Positions 22,729 through 35,746 are shown, numbered from the stretch's first letter. The stretch: 64,000 nucleotides of DNA from Lentinula raphanica (GCA_027919835.1 JANVFP010000006.1:682001-746000), one strand, 5' to 3'. Program-made: numbers and translations. The notes: generated by a model from the letters alone, not told the origin.

Positions 22729-23947
22729 GGCGGATGTGTTTGATGTAAGAGGATTGTCGATTTGAGAAGGGGAGTAGTTCAACGTTCAGTCTAAAGTTTA
22801 AACCTTGTGGTCGACGCCGGCGTTCCATAATTGTCTAATCACGTGGTTACTGTAACCGCGTTGATTACAATTTCGAGAACTTTCAAAACAGCAAAAAAAA
22901 ATTTACTTTACAAACACAGAAAGTAAAGGAGTAGAATTGGATTTTTCTTACCTGCAAAGTAAAGTACAAGTAAAAGATAAGCACACAAAGGAAAAGAGTA
23001 CAACAAGGGGATGCCGGGAGGCGGCATTCAGAAATAATATCAGTGCCTTTCGGCGCTCTTTCGGCCGGGACCTTGCGTCCACTGTTAAGTCGGCCAGCAC
23101 ATAGTATTTACTATTGGCTTGAATTACTAAGTATGAGTAAACTATAATCATCATCTGGCTCACACTATGCTACTACATAGTAGAGAGATAATGCAACGCT
23201 CTACTTTCCCGCTCCTTCGGAAAAAAAGCCTTCCTGTCTGCTGTCCTGGGCCATCCACGAGTCATGACTGTGCCATATGAAGCCGAGGCCTCAACAGCAT
23301 TGGATGCAGTTGAATCATTGAGCTGAAGTCAGCCTCAAACAGTCAACGATGATTTACTTTACTTGGTAAAACAATTGGAGAGGTAGTAAAGTGACAAGCA
23401 CTTTACAAGGTATGGTCAAATTTACTGGAGGCTGTTTACTTTACCTTTACTTTCCCAAAGTACAGTGTGCTTTCGCTGCTTTGCAATCTTTGGAGAGGGG
23501 AGTAGATGAGAATCAGTATTTAAGAAGAGGGCCAAGGCCCTTTGTTTCTCTTGAGGAAGATGGAAAGACATGGAGTTAGAATGTAGCTGAATGTAGTCCG
23601 TCTCCTCAAAAAGGAGCTCTACAACGACGATGAGCTGGACCACCCAGGGGCCAGTGCCTTGGTCATCTGTTCCCACCCGGACTGCCGGAAGCCCCATTTA
23701 TCCACTCCGCCTTTAATATCTCCTCTCCCCGCTCGGCGCTTATCCCTTGTGCCGGTGAATTCCGATCTTTCAGCTGGTTCAAAATATCAGGCCACGGGAC
23801 CCGCCCTGGCCACTCGCAACTTCACAACCTGAACTTTATAACCTGGTCGCTCGCAATTTATAACCTGGACATATGTATGCAAAGCTCTAGGAAAAATGAA
23901 ACCTGTAGCCCATTTATTTTTTACCCAGTATCACGCCCATATAAGTA
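22729..23947. other. Gene-free region with E-box, palindrome and ACTTTAC-rich repeats
   Basis: It holds the promoter of the microtubule polymerase gene, including CACGTG at 22840-22845 overlapping the palindrome GGTTACTGTAACC (22845-22857). Beyond it, TTTACTTTAC/GTAAAGTAAA motifs cluster at about 22900-22980 and 23350-23470 in both orientations, and two related 22-bp copies containing CTCGCAA and AACCTG lie at 23813-23870. This could be remains of a non-autonomous element. No coding gene is supported. Confidence 0.4.
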
Positions 23948-25067
23948 CTAGAACCCGAAGATTGCATCTATCTCATTCTTCGCTCTCTTCTTCCGTAGGA
24001 GACTTTGACCGCCTGTACTTGTCTGTGCCTTCGATCGTACGTCCACGATTTTCCGTGATAACGTAGTCGGCTCTGTGCGGGATTTGTAAGGACAATGGAT
24101 GCAAGATATGAACGGCTTACGAGGCAGCATCTCTTCATGCATATTGGAGGTATGTGACGATATAAGCGTTGGCCTAAGTATGTTGTTCAAGCCGGTGTCA
24201 GAAGCTCGAGGGGAGTCCGGGATTTCCTTGAGTACATTGATATCCGGCTGAAACAATCATGAGCGGTTTATTCTTGCGTACGATGGACGTGAAAATCGCA
24301 CCTTGAAAATCGCAAGAAGGCGGCCCAACGTTGACATGACAGGCTGCAGTATCTCTATCAATTCCACGACAATCGTATCGATTTTGGAAGTTATGGCAAT
24401 CAGCGTCAAAAACAGATGGATGAATGCTCCCGTTTGCATGGCAAGCGAAATGGATCTGAATGCAGAGTTCAGCTTTCAGGGGTGTTCATAGAGGCTCAAG
24501 AGACATGCTTGAACGTTTCAGAAGAAATAGTGTGCATCTGGGAACATAATATCACTTAGTAGGAAGATGGGTAAGGTCAACTTCGCTTGCCTTCCTCAGC
24601 AAATTCAAAAAGGAAGACGTTTGTTCCTTGGCCTTCAAGATATACTGCTCATCTGGATGATATGTCCAAGCCCCCTTCATTTGTTTCTGCCTGCGACAAA
24701 TGTTAGCCACATGGTCCCCCTTGTACAACCGTCCAAAAACTCACTGCGATCCATTCGTTTTTCCAAAAAAGCACTGGCGGATATCATTTACAAGACCACA
24801 GATCTGGAAATCTTCCACTCGGTGAGAGTACTTCCTGAGCTCACTCACGCGTCGACTGCACAGGGAAGAGCGATGCTGATTTTTGTTTTTGTAATGAAGA
24901 CGATCCAATATTTGAGTCTCATCCGCCAACGCTGTTGTTATCATAGACATTCGTCGGGAATGCAGCTTCAAGTCTTTGAGTACAGAGTCTATAGTTGCAT
25001 GATGGGCCTTCGACAGTGTTTCTCTCTCGGAAAGAGAAGGGTATAAAGATGTCCTTCGAGTTTTCAT
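23948..25067 (-). CDS. RMP1: RMP1-like RNase MRP protein subunit
   Basis: Rmp1 is a protein specific to RNase MRP, the nucleolar ribozyme that cuts pre-rRNA in ITS1. The product starts MKTRRTSLYPSLSERETL and includes a helical N-terminus. It carries the key motif LDRLHYKNKNQHRSS, matching the family's (R/K)NKNQHR signature, and after an intron MKGAWTYHPDEQYILKAKEQ. The C-terminus is basic and ends LLRKKRAKNEIDAIFGF, like the KKR...EIDDIF tail of family members. The middle exons (24560-24260) are poorly resolved. ATG 25067 is chosen because the upstream codon in frame is only TTG. It is divergent from NOC3, another rRNA-maturation gene, across 123 bp. The family call rests on short motifs. Confidence 0.62.
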
Positions 25068-25190
25068 GGCCGCACGCGCCAATTGCAGAGATCGGAATCG
25101 TAGCTAACAGGCGCCCATGAATGGGTATTCTCACGGTTAATATTATGGCATTTCAGAACAGTTTTTTCCAACCTAAATTTGCATCACTAA

Positions 25191-27952
25191 ATGGTCAAGT
25201 CGACGGGCAAAAGGACTGCTTCTTCTACTCAGGTAATAGCAATAGTAATGATCTTTTCGTTCCCTGACTGTGTCATAGTTTCCTTCCAAGAAGCGGAAGC
25301 TGAATAAGGCCCTTGTCCAGTCCAAGGCCAAATCCAAAACAACGAGCACGAAGAACACAATCAGGAAAATAGTTGATATACCGGGTTCAGCTGTTGATGA
25401 TGAAGACCTTTATGCTCTATCTGATCAAGATGTTGACCTTTTGGAAACGTATGGGGGCGCCGCTGCATTCTTGAATACCCTTGACCGCGAAGGAATATCT
25501 CGGTGAGGTTGGAATGTACCGTGTGCCATTACCGGTAACTCACAGAGTCCCTGCAAAACAGGAGTAAACAGGAGACGGAAAGACTACGTCAACTAGACAA
25601 ACCAGTCAGAAAGGCTCGAGTCGATGATGATCTCCCTTCCATTGATTCTCATGATGAAGATGAAGAATCCTGGAGCTCCTGGATGAGTGACGATGATTCC
25701 CTGGACTCGCCCGACAGTTCTGGTTCACTTTCCGACTCCTCTCAAGCAGTATCGGGACTCAATTCGGATGCGGAGATGCCTTACGAACTTGCTCCTCGGA
25801 AACCACAGGGTCGGTCACAAACTGACGAGGGACCAGAAAGACTTCCCATCAAGCTCAAGGATGGCCAAATAAAAAAAATAAGCACGAGCGTCTCAAAACA
25901 TATTCCGGAAGCAATGTCAGAGACGGAAAGCGACTCGAGAGATGAGGTCGTGAACAAAACAACCGTACGCGATGATGCCGCTACAGGTGCTCGTTTTGGT
26001 CGGATAGCCTTAGTCGACATACTGGGAAATAAATTCCGGAAGAGCAAGATACAAATGGCAAAAGATCAAATGGCTGGTATATGTCAGGAAATACTCTCTG
26101 ATCCTGAAAATTCGGTCTGTCCCTCGCTCTCTGGTCGGTTCTTTTGTTTATCTGACTTGACGATAGCTAAGTCTTCTCAAACGACTTCATGCGTTTTCTT
26201 TACCCTTGTTGTCGACGGCCACACATCCTGACCCTCTCCCTAACGATCCCTTAATTCAGAAACTCGCGCTCTTGTCACAATTGGCGGTATACAAAGATAT
26301 CATACCAGGATATCGTATTCGCGCCTTGACTGACAAAGAAAAATCTGAGAAAGTTAGCCAGGCTGTTGCTAGAACACGAGAATTTGAGCAAGGTCTAGTT
26401 TCAGTTTATCAAAACTACCTGCGAGTTTTGGAGACCGAAATCAAGGGTGAGGAACCCATTGTACCTCCCTTCTGTCTCATGCCAACTCACACGGATCTAG
26501 CACACAATGACCTATCGGAGACGGCACTGCGATGTATCTGCTCGCTACTTGTCGAGCTCTCACATTTCAATTTTCGCGTCAATCTCATGGGCTGTGTCGT
26601 CGCTCAGCTGAGTAAAAAATCTTGGAATGACGTCCGTTTTAACCATCTTTTTGTTGCCCCTTACTCGCTGATATCAGTCCCACAGACCTCGCAACTCTGT
26701 CTCGACACCCTTGTCACGGTCTTCCGTAATGATTTGACTGGTACCGCTTCTCTGGAAGTCGTTCGACTTCTAAATCGTATGATCAAAGAAAAACGCTTTA
26801 ACGTCAATCCCACTGTTCTAACATGTCTCCTACACCTTCGGTTGAAAAGTGAACTCGGCATACGCTCTTCGGAGTCCCGAGCAGACAAACCAAACTCAGA
26901 ATTCCGATTCCATAGGAGGGATACTGCAAGGCGAGCCAAATGCAAGTCGGTAGATCAACAATATCTCAACAAGAAAGCTCGCAAGGCGCTCAAAGAGAAG
27001 AAGGAGATTGAGCGTGAATTCCGGGATGCGGAAGCAGAAATAGACAAAGAAGAGCGGGCATCCACTGTGAGTGTTCCTAATGATGCGGGCTCTATGATAT
27101 CGTATTGATATTCTTCAGCATACGGAAACTCTCAAATTACTCTTTGTGCTCTATTTCGGAATTCTAAAAAATCCTGATCCCACGCCCTTGTTGCCTGCTG
27201 CACTGGAAGGAATCATCAAATATGCCCATATGGTCAACGTTGATTTTTTCCAAGATCTCATGAAAGTGTTACGAGGTCTGATTCTTTCTGACGCCCATGA
27301 TGAAGGAGAAGAATTTGGCGCGGAAGCTATGATCGCTATACGACATCGTTTGCTGTGTATCGTAACAGCTTTCGAACTTCTCTCTGGACAAGGTTTGTCT
27401 TCCTTCACAAATTTCGTCCAATGCGTGATGACTGAACCTTGTAAACCAGGAGAAGCACTCGTCATGGACCTCAGCGATTTCATTTCTCACCTATACGCAA
27501 TCATTCTCCCTCTGGCTCTGATACCAGTATTGGACTTCTCAACAGAACATGCTGCACCGTCAGGGAAAAAGCATACTACCTCCCTCGCCGATATGTTGTT
27601 CAGGGCCCTCAATATCGTATTCTCTCCCCAAACGCGCGATAACACCGCTCCTTCATGGCGCTCCGCAGCATTTGCTAAACGATTGCTCAGCGCGTGCATG
27701 CACTGGCCCACTCCTGTAGTCATACGCGCATTACAGTTTGTTCATGGTCTCATCGTTAAAGATCCCAGGCTACAAACCTTACTTTCGACGGAAGATAGAT
27801 CATTCGACGGTATTTACCGACCTGATCTTGATGATCCACAACTCTCCAACGCTTTCGGGACCTGTTTGTGGGAAGTGTATGCTCTGGGAGAAAGCCATCT
27901 TGATCCAGAAGTCAGACTGGAGGCAAGAAAGCTGATAGGGGGTTCATCTTGA
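25191..27952 (+). CDS. NOC3: Nucleolar complex protein 3 (60S ribosome biogenesis)
   Basis: Noc3 pairs with Noc2 to escort pre-60S particles from nucleolus to nucleoplasm, and in yeast it also loads at replication origins. The first exon is MVKSTGKRTASSTQ, followed after an intron by a basic stretch (FPSKKRKLNKALVQSKAK) and an acidic one with ALSDQDVDLLETYGGAAAFL. A Ser/Asp-rich region follows. The NOC3 core has KDIIPGYRIRALTDKEKSEK, SETALRCICSLLVELSHFNF, EVVRLLNRMIKEKRFNVNP and a Lys/Glu-rich coiled coil (YLNKKARKALKEKKEIEREF). The CBF/Mak21 domain ends with ETLKLLFVLYFGILKNP, FFQDLMKVLRGLI and WEVYALGESHLDPEVRLEA. The stop is at 27952. Confidence 0.9.
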
Positions 27953-28239
27953 GGTGAAAACTATAACAATAACTAGATGCATTGGAAAGTAAGTAGTATG
28001 TACACTCATTTCCACTCATATTCAAAAACGCCAGCCGGGTCCAATGTTTTGACGCTCAAACATCTCTGCTGTGACTCTGAGTAGACTAAGCACTAATAGA
28101 TATCTAGGAACCAGCGCTTCAAATCCTATCTACTACTCTGAGACTGATCGTCTCGGCGATAGTAAGTAGTAAGGGATGTAAGGAAAGACACATAACAAAA
28201 ATCAAGCTGAACAGTCAGGCATCTGGCAGAGGCAAATGA

Positions 28240-30241
28240 TCATAAGTATAGGTACTTACTATACTTTTCATAGTGGTTGGGCAGTTTGTGAATTTTATTG
28301 GATGGTTGCGAACGACTGAGACTATCCTGGGGAGAGCCAGCAGAAGGGACAACGAAACTTGATCTGTCAGTTGGCAAACGTTCCCACCCCAACAGCTTTG
28401 CAGCGGGTAGATATTCGTGATGATTCAGAAAATATGTTGTGTAGAGAATTGTCTGCTCCGCGAAACATATTTCTTGCTGTATCATCGTCGCTCCTACAGC
28501 ATAAAAACAGATATGTGTGCAAGATCGTTCGATAAGAATCAGAGTACCTACCTTGCTCGAATAGGCGGCAAGTAGGCAGCACACTTTCTGGAAAGTCAAA
28601 GACCACCACCTGTCCGTAAGCAGTAGTCGACATTGCCTGCTCCGACTGCAAGATGTCTGCTTGGATTTCAGCCTCCTCTTTGCTCAGGCATACTAAGAGT
28701 TGGTGCGGTTCTGTGTGAGTAGAGACTTGCATCATAGAAGGAGATTTTCGGCGTAACATAGACGTTTCGTAGAATATTGGTGATTTCTTGTACGCCATGT
28801 GATCTTCCGCCTGGAAAGAATAGTCGGTATGCGAGCTCCTAGGACCCCACACATATGTGATACATTTGCAGATTATTGGCGATGTGGGTCTTCCCACTGG
28901 GCAAATGGCTTCTAACCTAGCAGTGAAACCAGGCTGTATGGTATTTCCTGAGAAGGCAGAGGAGACAGCCTGTAATTCAGGAATATCTAGCTGCAACTGT
29001 AAAGACACAACACCACTTCCAGAGAGCTGTTCAAGATTGACAGTGAGAGGAATCATCCCCTCTGTGAAGAGATACAGCTTCGTCGAAATTAGAGACATAT
29101 TGGAAGCGAGCATCGGCGATGACATCAACGACGGTGACATCGGTACATCAGGAAGTCGATGTCGCGAGCTTCTGTAGAATGCGGCGCCATGAGGGACGAC
29201 AGCCATGTCTGGCGCTTGTATGAAACTGATATCTGATACATCGCTGGGCTGTGGTTCGGGCTGCTGTCGATGTCGAAATTCTTTGTGGTGATGGGGCTTA
29301 TCGATGTGGGGCGGTAGGTTCATTGCTGTAGAAATCGACAATCCATCTCCTGCGATTGTTCGGAAGCCACTACTTCGGACATTTGGGCTTTGTAAAGCTC
29401 TACTATTTGCCTCGTAAGGTTGTCGTACTGCAGAGGAACTAGAGTTGACAGAAGAGCCCGGAGTCGAATAAGGCGATGTCATCGTCCTAGACCATACTTG
29501 CGGCGAGGCCGTTGCAAGCGATAGCTTGGAAGAGGAACCGGAGGATGCGGAGGAAACAGAGAGCGACGAAGAAGGCCGTCGACTAGTTGCATTCTCTGAG
29601 TTGGACGGTTGTGTCTGCGACACTGACGAAGAATCAGAACCCACAACAAGGGAAAAATCTACGCCGCATCGATTAGCATAACGGAGCAATGAAGAAGTAT
29701 AGTAACGAGGTATCAAAATGTTGCTTGTGACTTAATTGATGCCCTCGAACACGTTCACTTACTGGCATAGTTCCCCTCCGCCCTCCACATATTCTTGAGC
29801 ACTTGTAGATGAGACGCAACTTGTTTCCGGCTGCGTTCAATTCCATAGTGGGCGAGATACTTTACAAGATAAGCATTACGCAAGCGAGAGCGACCGCGTA
29901 CAGCAGCATCTGAAATTCTGGCCGCGTGATTTTGCGAAACAGTGGAGGCTGCGTACGCTCGAAGACCTGTTAGCAAATAACAATCATGGTCGGAAACAGG
30001 GCTGAGTTTTGGACATCCGACATCTATACTTACCATCTACGAATATTTTTTCCACAAACTCGGGCCAAACTTCATTACCTGAGCCGTCCTTCAGAAGTTT
30101 GTGGTGCTTTCGAAGCGGCGTCAAAGCAGATTTTGCTGTAGTAGTAGTAAAATGAGAGGTTGATTCCAATGTCGAACGATAGAGATCCGAGGAGGATTCA
30201 TTGTAATCAGACGAAAGGTTATAGGGAAATTCGTCGGCCAT
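28240..30241 (-). CDS. TEA/ATTS-domain transcription factor
   Basis: This is a nuclear DNA-binding regulator of the TEAD / Tec1 / AbaA family. The product starts MADEFPYNLSSDYNESSSDL. The TEA domain spans two introns: GSGNEVWPEFVEKIFVDGLR at its start, RGRSRLRNAYLVKYLAHYGI in the middle, and the recognition helix SRKQVASHLQVLKNMWRAEG. The remaining two thirds are Ser/Pro-rich, with a more ordered stretch (LYLFTEGMIPLTVNLEQLSG) resembling the C-terminal beta-sandwich region of TEAD-like proteins. The last exons join TCRLFEQG to ATMIQQEICFAEQTILYTTY and end KYSKYLYL at 28240. It converges on NOC3 (287 bp apart), and its upstream side is a 2.6-kb region without genes. Targets cannot be read from sequence. 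Confidence 0.88.
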
Positions 30242-32887
30242 TATTGTGACCTGACACGAGTGAGGAGCGTAAAAATCAAGAACATACCTATAGATATGTA
30301 AAAGGTGTATATATATTTTTTGCAGCAGTGTGTATGGAAATAGAAGAATCTTAGATGAAGGGGCCTGTTTACAAAGTGGAACAGACTATCGCGACGACAG
30401 ACTGAACGAGATTCGGATCTAACATTCAGCCACTCACAAATGGCAGTTGATATCCACCAGCTCGGTTTGAAGATGGCCGAGCGATGGCCGAATCTGTTGT
30501 CATATCGCGATTTACCTCTTTCTACCTGTGCTCCAACAGCGCTAATACCAGTTCGCGTTTTATGATCAGTACTGTATGGGTTTCAAGGGTTTACCGATGA
30601 TTCTTGCTGTAAAATCTTGCAAGTAGAACCTCGTGCCTCATCACCCGTCTGATCCCTGCATTGACCACTTCATTCAACCTCATTCATCAAGCACAGGCCA
30701 GTCACATCACCCTCCAGGCATCTCTGTGCTCCCCTCATTCCATTGCCCATTGAAAGCCCTCGTTGATTTCATCGCTTCAGTCTCCGCGCGCTGGGTCCTG
30801 CACAATACTACTCAACATGTCTATGGAACCTTATGCGCTTTCAAAAGGCTTCAAGACTCGAGAGTCCGGCTAGCGATTATTGAGCATGCACTTCGTACCG
30901 TGACGAGGTCCTTACTTTCCTGTTCATTGCGAACTTCATGAGGTGTTTCGGGTACCGGTTTTGTTCGGACTTCAACTGATGAACAGTGGCCCTGCAATAG
31001 AGGCTTATCGAGTTGCAATCGGTCTCAATCGGCAAACAGTTAATATTATTCTGCCCACTTCTTATGTATATTCTACTTATCCTGGTATTCCATCACGTCA
31101 AAGAAACTTCAAGATTGTTCTTTTTGCATCCAGGTGCGTCACAATCCAGCTCTCTGATTTTTCCAAGAAAGCTAACTACTAATAGGACTATGCTATATCT
31201 GAACCTTGTACAGCCAATTGTGGGTCCTTAACCTCTGTTGTCTTGGGCAGTTGGGCTCCAACTCGTTTCCAGTGCACGAATCACTACTAGGTTTTATCAT
31301 CCCGCATAATCCCACCTGCCGAGCTAATTCAAAACACAATAAGCCCCTTGCGAAATAACATGACTACGAAACGGAACTACATGCTAGCATTCGACGGTCC
31401 GTAGTGCGAGCCAAGCTCACCAACCAAACTGGGAGGGGCTAGTAGTTCATATCTCGGCCTGGAGGACATATGATTTCTAAACAGAAATTGGCGGCCAGCG
31501 TTATGCAGGTGATGATCAAACGGAATATCTACTCAGTCGTCTCACAGGCTACAGCGTGCTCTCGTTGTGGGCAATGGTCGATGATCACGGACAACTCCTC
31601 ATGGGTCCTTAGGCCTTAGTAAGTTGCCAGAGGTCGAAACTTGCTTTGAAGGCTCCGCGGAATTATCGTCACTTGATCCCGATTTTGGGGGGACAGGTAC
31701 GCTATGTTCCGAAAACATATGCGCCTATAACATGCAGAGTAAGTGAACAAGTTATACCTAGACTGAAAATTCGGGCCTTGACCTAGTCTGATAAGTTAGA
31801 TTTCGGAACTCAAACCAATAAGAAAGAATTGAACTACTTGGCATGATGTGCAGTGATCGAACCGAAATCACTGCAGTAGGAAAGACGATCAGAATCTCTT
31901 ACACCGGGACTGAGATTTTTGATGATTTGAATTATTCCAGCTGCCAAATTTCAAGCGTCATATTCAACAAGTGAGCTGGTGGGAGATGTCCCAGCGGAAT
32001 CATGGAGCATTTGATGATATCCGATAATCAAGTTAGAGAAAGGTAGGCAACAACAACTTCAAGGCATGTCGGGAACTGATTCATGGAAGCTGTAGCCTAT
32101 AGAAACCTCACTTCATGAAACAGATCGATCAAGGACAAAGCATGGTAAAATGAGCATATGCTTTCACGACTGTAGTCGAGAAGTTATACAATGCCAAGTT
32201 CGTTCCTCAAAATCATTGACACCAGTACTCTTGTCAAGGGGGTTGAGCTTCTATCTCTGATTTTCGGGTTTTCCATTGGTCTAACCTAATTTCAATCGTG
32301 GAGGTATGATTTTGGGAATATCAATGAGGCTGTCCCAACACAGGACAGTTCCGATTTACCTGGAGAGTCAGCATGTAAGTGAACCTCGACAGAATTCTTC
32401 CCTTATCGAGTATTGGAATCGGGAGTCTCAAAGGAGAATCTTCCTGCACTCCTGTGCCTTTCTACGCTCGTATTGTATTCTGACTGACTGACTGACTGAA
32501 GATATTGCACTTATTCAGACTTATTCTCAGGAATTTGAATGTCATAAGTTGCCTGTCACCAGAAGAAAGACAAAAGTGCACACTACTTGAGCTTTCCTAA
32601 TCAAGGTTCTTGTGGACACAAAACAGTATTGATCTAGTTATTGGCACATGCTCTAGGATGCCAACAACATCTCCGAGTTTCCGCGCTTTTTCTTAGCTCG
32701 AGAGGAGCAGAAAAATATCCAGTACTACTAGTAGGGGGTCTAAACAGCTCCGAAGAGAATTGTTGATAATCGAAAAATCTGGGAAAGGGCGACAAATACA
32801 ACACTATAAGATTATCTTGCACATTGAAGATGTGCATCACTAGTAAATGAAACAACGAAAACTAAGAAAAGACCACTCCGTGATGAA
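30242..32887. other. 2.6-kb region with no supported gene, upstream of the TEA factor
   Basis: Open frames here are short and lack domains; the longest (30633-30941, +) has no recognisable motif. A (TGAC)n microsatellite of about five units lies at 32481-32499. The left part must be the promoter of the TEA-domain gene and the right end the 3' region of the nuclear membrane protein gene. I see no long terminal repeats or transposase. Confidence 0.4.
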
Positions 32888-35746
32888 TCATATTTCTTCG
32901 GCATCTTCATAAGACCTGCTTGATGGGCTGTTCATGTTTGAACTCTCTTCGCTACGTCTTATGTAATGTCTTCCAGCATCAATCGATGTAGCGGTACCGC
33001 CGACCCATCTCCATACCCTCAATTCATCACCGCCATAAACTTCTTCCATGTTAACACGGACGTTTGCATTTCCCTCCACAATCTTCTCAACTTTGTCCCA
33101 GACCCTTTGACGAACGTTGACTGAGTGCTCCTCCTGTAAAACAAGATCCCGGAGCTGAGTGGATGATAGAGAGGGCTGCGGAGTGGTGACAGGATCGGTA
33201 TAGTGGGCTACCTCTTGATGCTGCAAAGCATCGAGCGCAATTTGGACTAGGCCAGCGATTCGTTTGGATTCAATTCTTTGCTTTGCGCGGCGGTTGGACC
33301 TTGCATAAAAAAATAGGAAGATAACAGATAACGCTAAGTATTGGGGAAAAAGTCAAACCAACGGCAACTAACAGTTACCTGTGAAGGAACTTACCGATGA
33401 CAGTGCTACGCCACGCATTCCAGGTATCGCGAGATTTGACTGTCAGTTTACATGCTAAGGAAAGCGAAGGGGTTTTATGAGCAAGGTATCGTTCACCCCT
33501 ATGTAAAATGTTAATGGAGAGAAACGGCCACTGCAAATATGGCCTCACCGCTTGTCTTCGCTAAGTAGAATCCCACCCCATTGCACGAGTTGCTGGACTG
33601 CTTCATTGAACAAGTCGTCAAAGTTTGGTAAAGCATGTTGAGGCTGAAATCGAAGTTGATGAGCTGAAGAATAAAGATGAGTGGAAGTGGAGATTGGACA
33701 TACATCTGCGCCTTCACGCATTGTCTCCTTGAGTTCACGAACAGAGATTCCCCATCTCTTGGCCTCGCCACCATCCTCATCTCGAACAAGCTCATTTGCT
33801 TCCGCATTGCAGAGCAAACTGCCGCGATGCTGGCCGAGGAACGACTTGATACCGTTTCCTAGCGCACCGATATGTCTCGTACGCCTAGGATCTTCTACAC
33901 AGATAGGTGGAAATGCGATGCTTCCCAAGCCAGGTAAACCATCGAAAACCACCGAGATGAACTTCCAGGCCACATCAGACGGAGAAACGGAAGTGGATAG
34001 TGTGATTCTGGAAGTATCCGGTCGCGGAGGGAGAAACGCTAGGAAAAACGGTGCTTTCGGTATATAAGCCTTTTCACAAATAATTGCATGCCCAGAACAG
34101 ACCGCATGTTCCGGACAAGGTGTGCATGACTCTGGATACAGAGGAAAGATATATCCAGGACATGGAGGAGAACTTGGAACAAGTTGGAGGTCATGGAGTG
34201 TAGTCCTATTCGCTGCGATGCACTCGTTCACCAAGGAACGCAAGTGTTTCTTCTCTTCTAGAGCACTGCTGGTAGTACTTCCCGGGTCACAGTAGCCTAT
34301 AGAGGCAGACTCTTGCTTGTATTCGTATGTAAGATACGACAAGACACCAAGAAGTGTGATCAGCAGCATGCGAGTGAATAATGACATAGGTTTCGACTCC
34401 TCAATGAGAGGTAGCTTGTGCGGTAGTCTCGTGATGGGAACTGCGTTAGCGATGTGTTGTTGTACCACCGCATTCTGTTCATCTGCATTTTCTAGAATTT
34501 CAGGCTTCATTTCTGGAGAGTCCGTCTCCGAAATATGCACAGCAGGTTCTTCAGGTTCGTCAACAGAACCCACGGGAACCGGCTCAGGATAAGATGGTCG
34601 TGGATCATCTTCGTCTCGTAGAGGCACTTCTACATCTTCATATTTCACTCCTCCGCGTTGCGAAGGAGGCGTGTATGATTTGGAAACGAAGTTCCACTGA
34701 TTGGAAGATTGCGAAGGACTCTTGAAACGGTGACCACCAAACTCGGGAATTTCTGGTTCAAATTTGGATTGGGGTGGCGAGAAATTGGGTGCAAATGATG
34801 ATTTGGAAGGTGAAGAAGAGGGTGATGCATTGGGGGGAGCCGACATCGATGTTCGTGGCTTTCGTGGGATAACAGAACTCCTTCTGCCTTTCGGTCGAGC
34901 AGGGGAGGATCGAAGAGGGGAAGAGGATTCCGCCCCAGACTGGAAGATGTTATTATCCTCCCAACCACTGTCATCCTGTAAACTAGGTAAGTTGTGTACG
35001 ACGAAGTAAGCAATACACTGACAGCTTGTGAGACACGACGGCTTTGTCTACCTGTATTTCCTGTCTGCAAAATTATCAATACCAAGCATGAAGGGAAGAT
35101 CATTGTGAACTCACACTCTTTTTAGCGCGCTTGACTTTGCGAGCAGGTTGTTCTTCTTCAACTTCTTCCGGTTCACTTTCCTCAAGGACAGAAGGTTGGG
35201 CTGGTGGCGGAGCTTTACGCGAGGGAGCACCACCTAGCCTAGGCTGCGCGGATGAACGGCGGCGCTTGGGCTGCAAGATAACACATGAACGAACATCAAA
35301 ATGAAGATGAGGATGATGACAAACAGGCTCTGGTCTGGATGATGGATCTTCATCTACTTCCGGATTAGGAGGTGCTCGAGATAGTCTCCTGGTAGATCTC
35401 CTTACCACGGGAGGCTGAAATGAAGGTTCATGTGAGTTTGCAAGGAAGATAAAGAATGTTTACTCGCCCCAGTAAGATACTCCCCCGTGACTCCGTCCTT
35501 GATTCCATCATCGCTGGCGATACTATTCTCTTTCTTGATTCTCTCTTTCTTGAACTTGGAAGCTCGCCGTTTAACTTCGTCATTGAAGACTTGAACAAGT
35601 TTTGCCTTCGAGTACGGGGTGGGGTAAGTGATGTTATGGTAGCCGAGTACGCCTAGTAGCTGAGATATCGTCAGAGTCGTAGGCTCGAAATCAGGCTCAA
35701 GGTAATCGCCTTGAGCAACAATTTGAGCGGCGGTGAGCCGGGACAT
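32888..35746 (-). CDS. SRC1: Inner nuclear membrane protein of the Src1/Heh1/Man1 family
   Basis: Src1/Heh1 proteins sit in the inner nuclear membrane and tether chromatin and rDNA. The product starts MSRLTAAQIVAQGDYLEPDF with the HeH/LEM-like helix-extension-helix (TISQLLGVLGYHNITYPTPY, SKAKLVQVFNDEVKRR). Basic and Ser/Pro-rich stretches suited to nuclear import follow, then a membrane helix (MLLITLLGVLSYLTYEY). The lumenal MSC domain has PCPGYIFPLYPESCTPCPEH, AVCSGHAIICEKAY and an alpha-helical part. A second membrane helix (LSVIFLFFYA) is followed by the C-terminal winged-helix-like exon VRQRVWDKVEKIVEGNANV and VYGGDELRVWRWVGG, ending at 32888. This two-helix order is that of the family. 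It is head-to-head with MTR3, 116 bp apart. Confidence 0.88.

Noticed and set aside
23391..23697. Short frames on both strands read as a possible retrotransposon fragment
   Set aside because: No reverse transcriptase, integrase, transposase or long terminal repeats were found; only short repeated motifs.
30633..31182. Two adjacent plus-strand frames of 102 and 79 codons
   Set aside because: They have no motifs, an ordinary composition and no plausible joining introns, and could not be supported as a gene.
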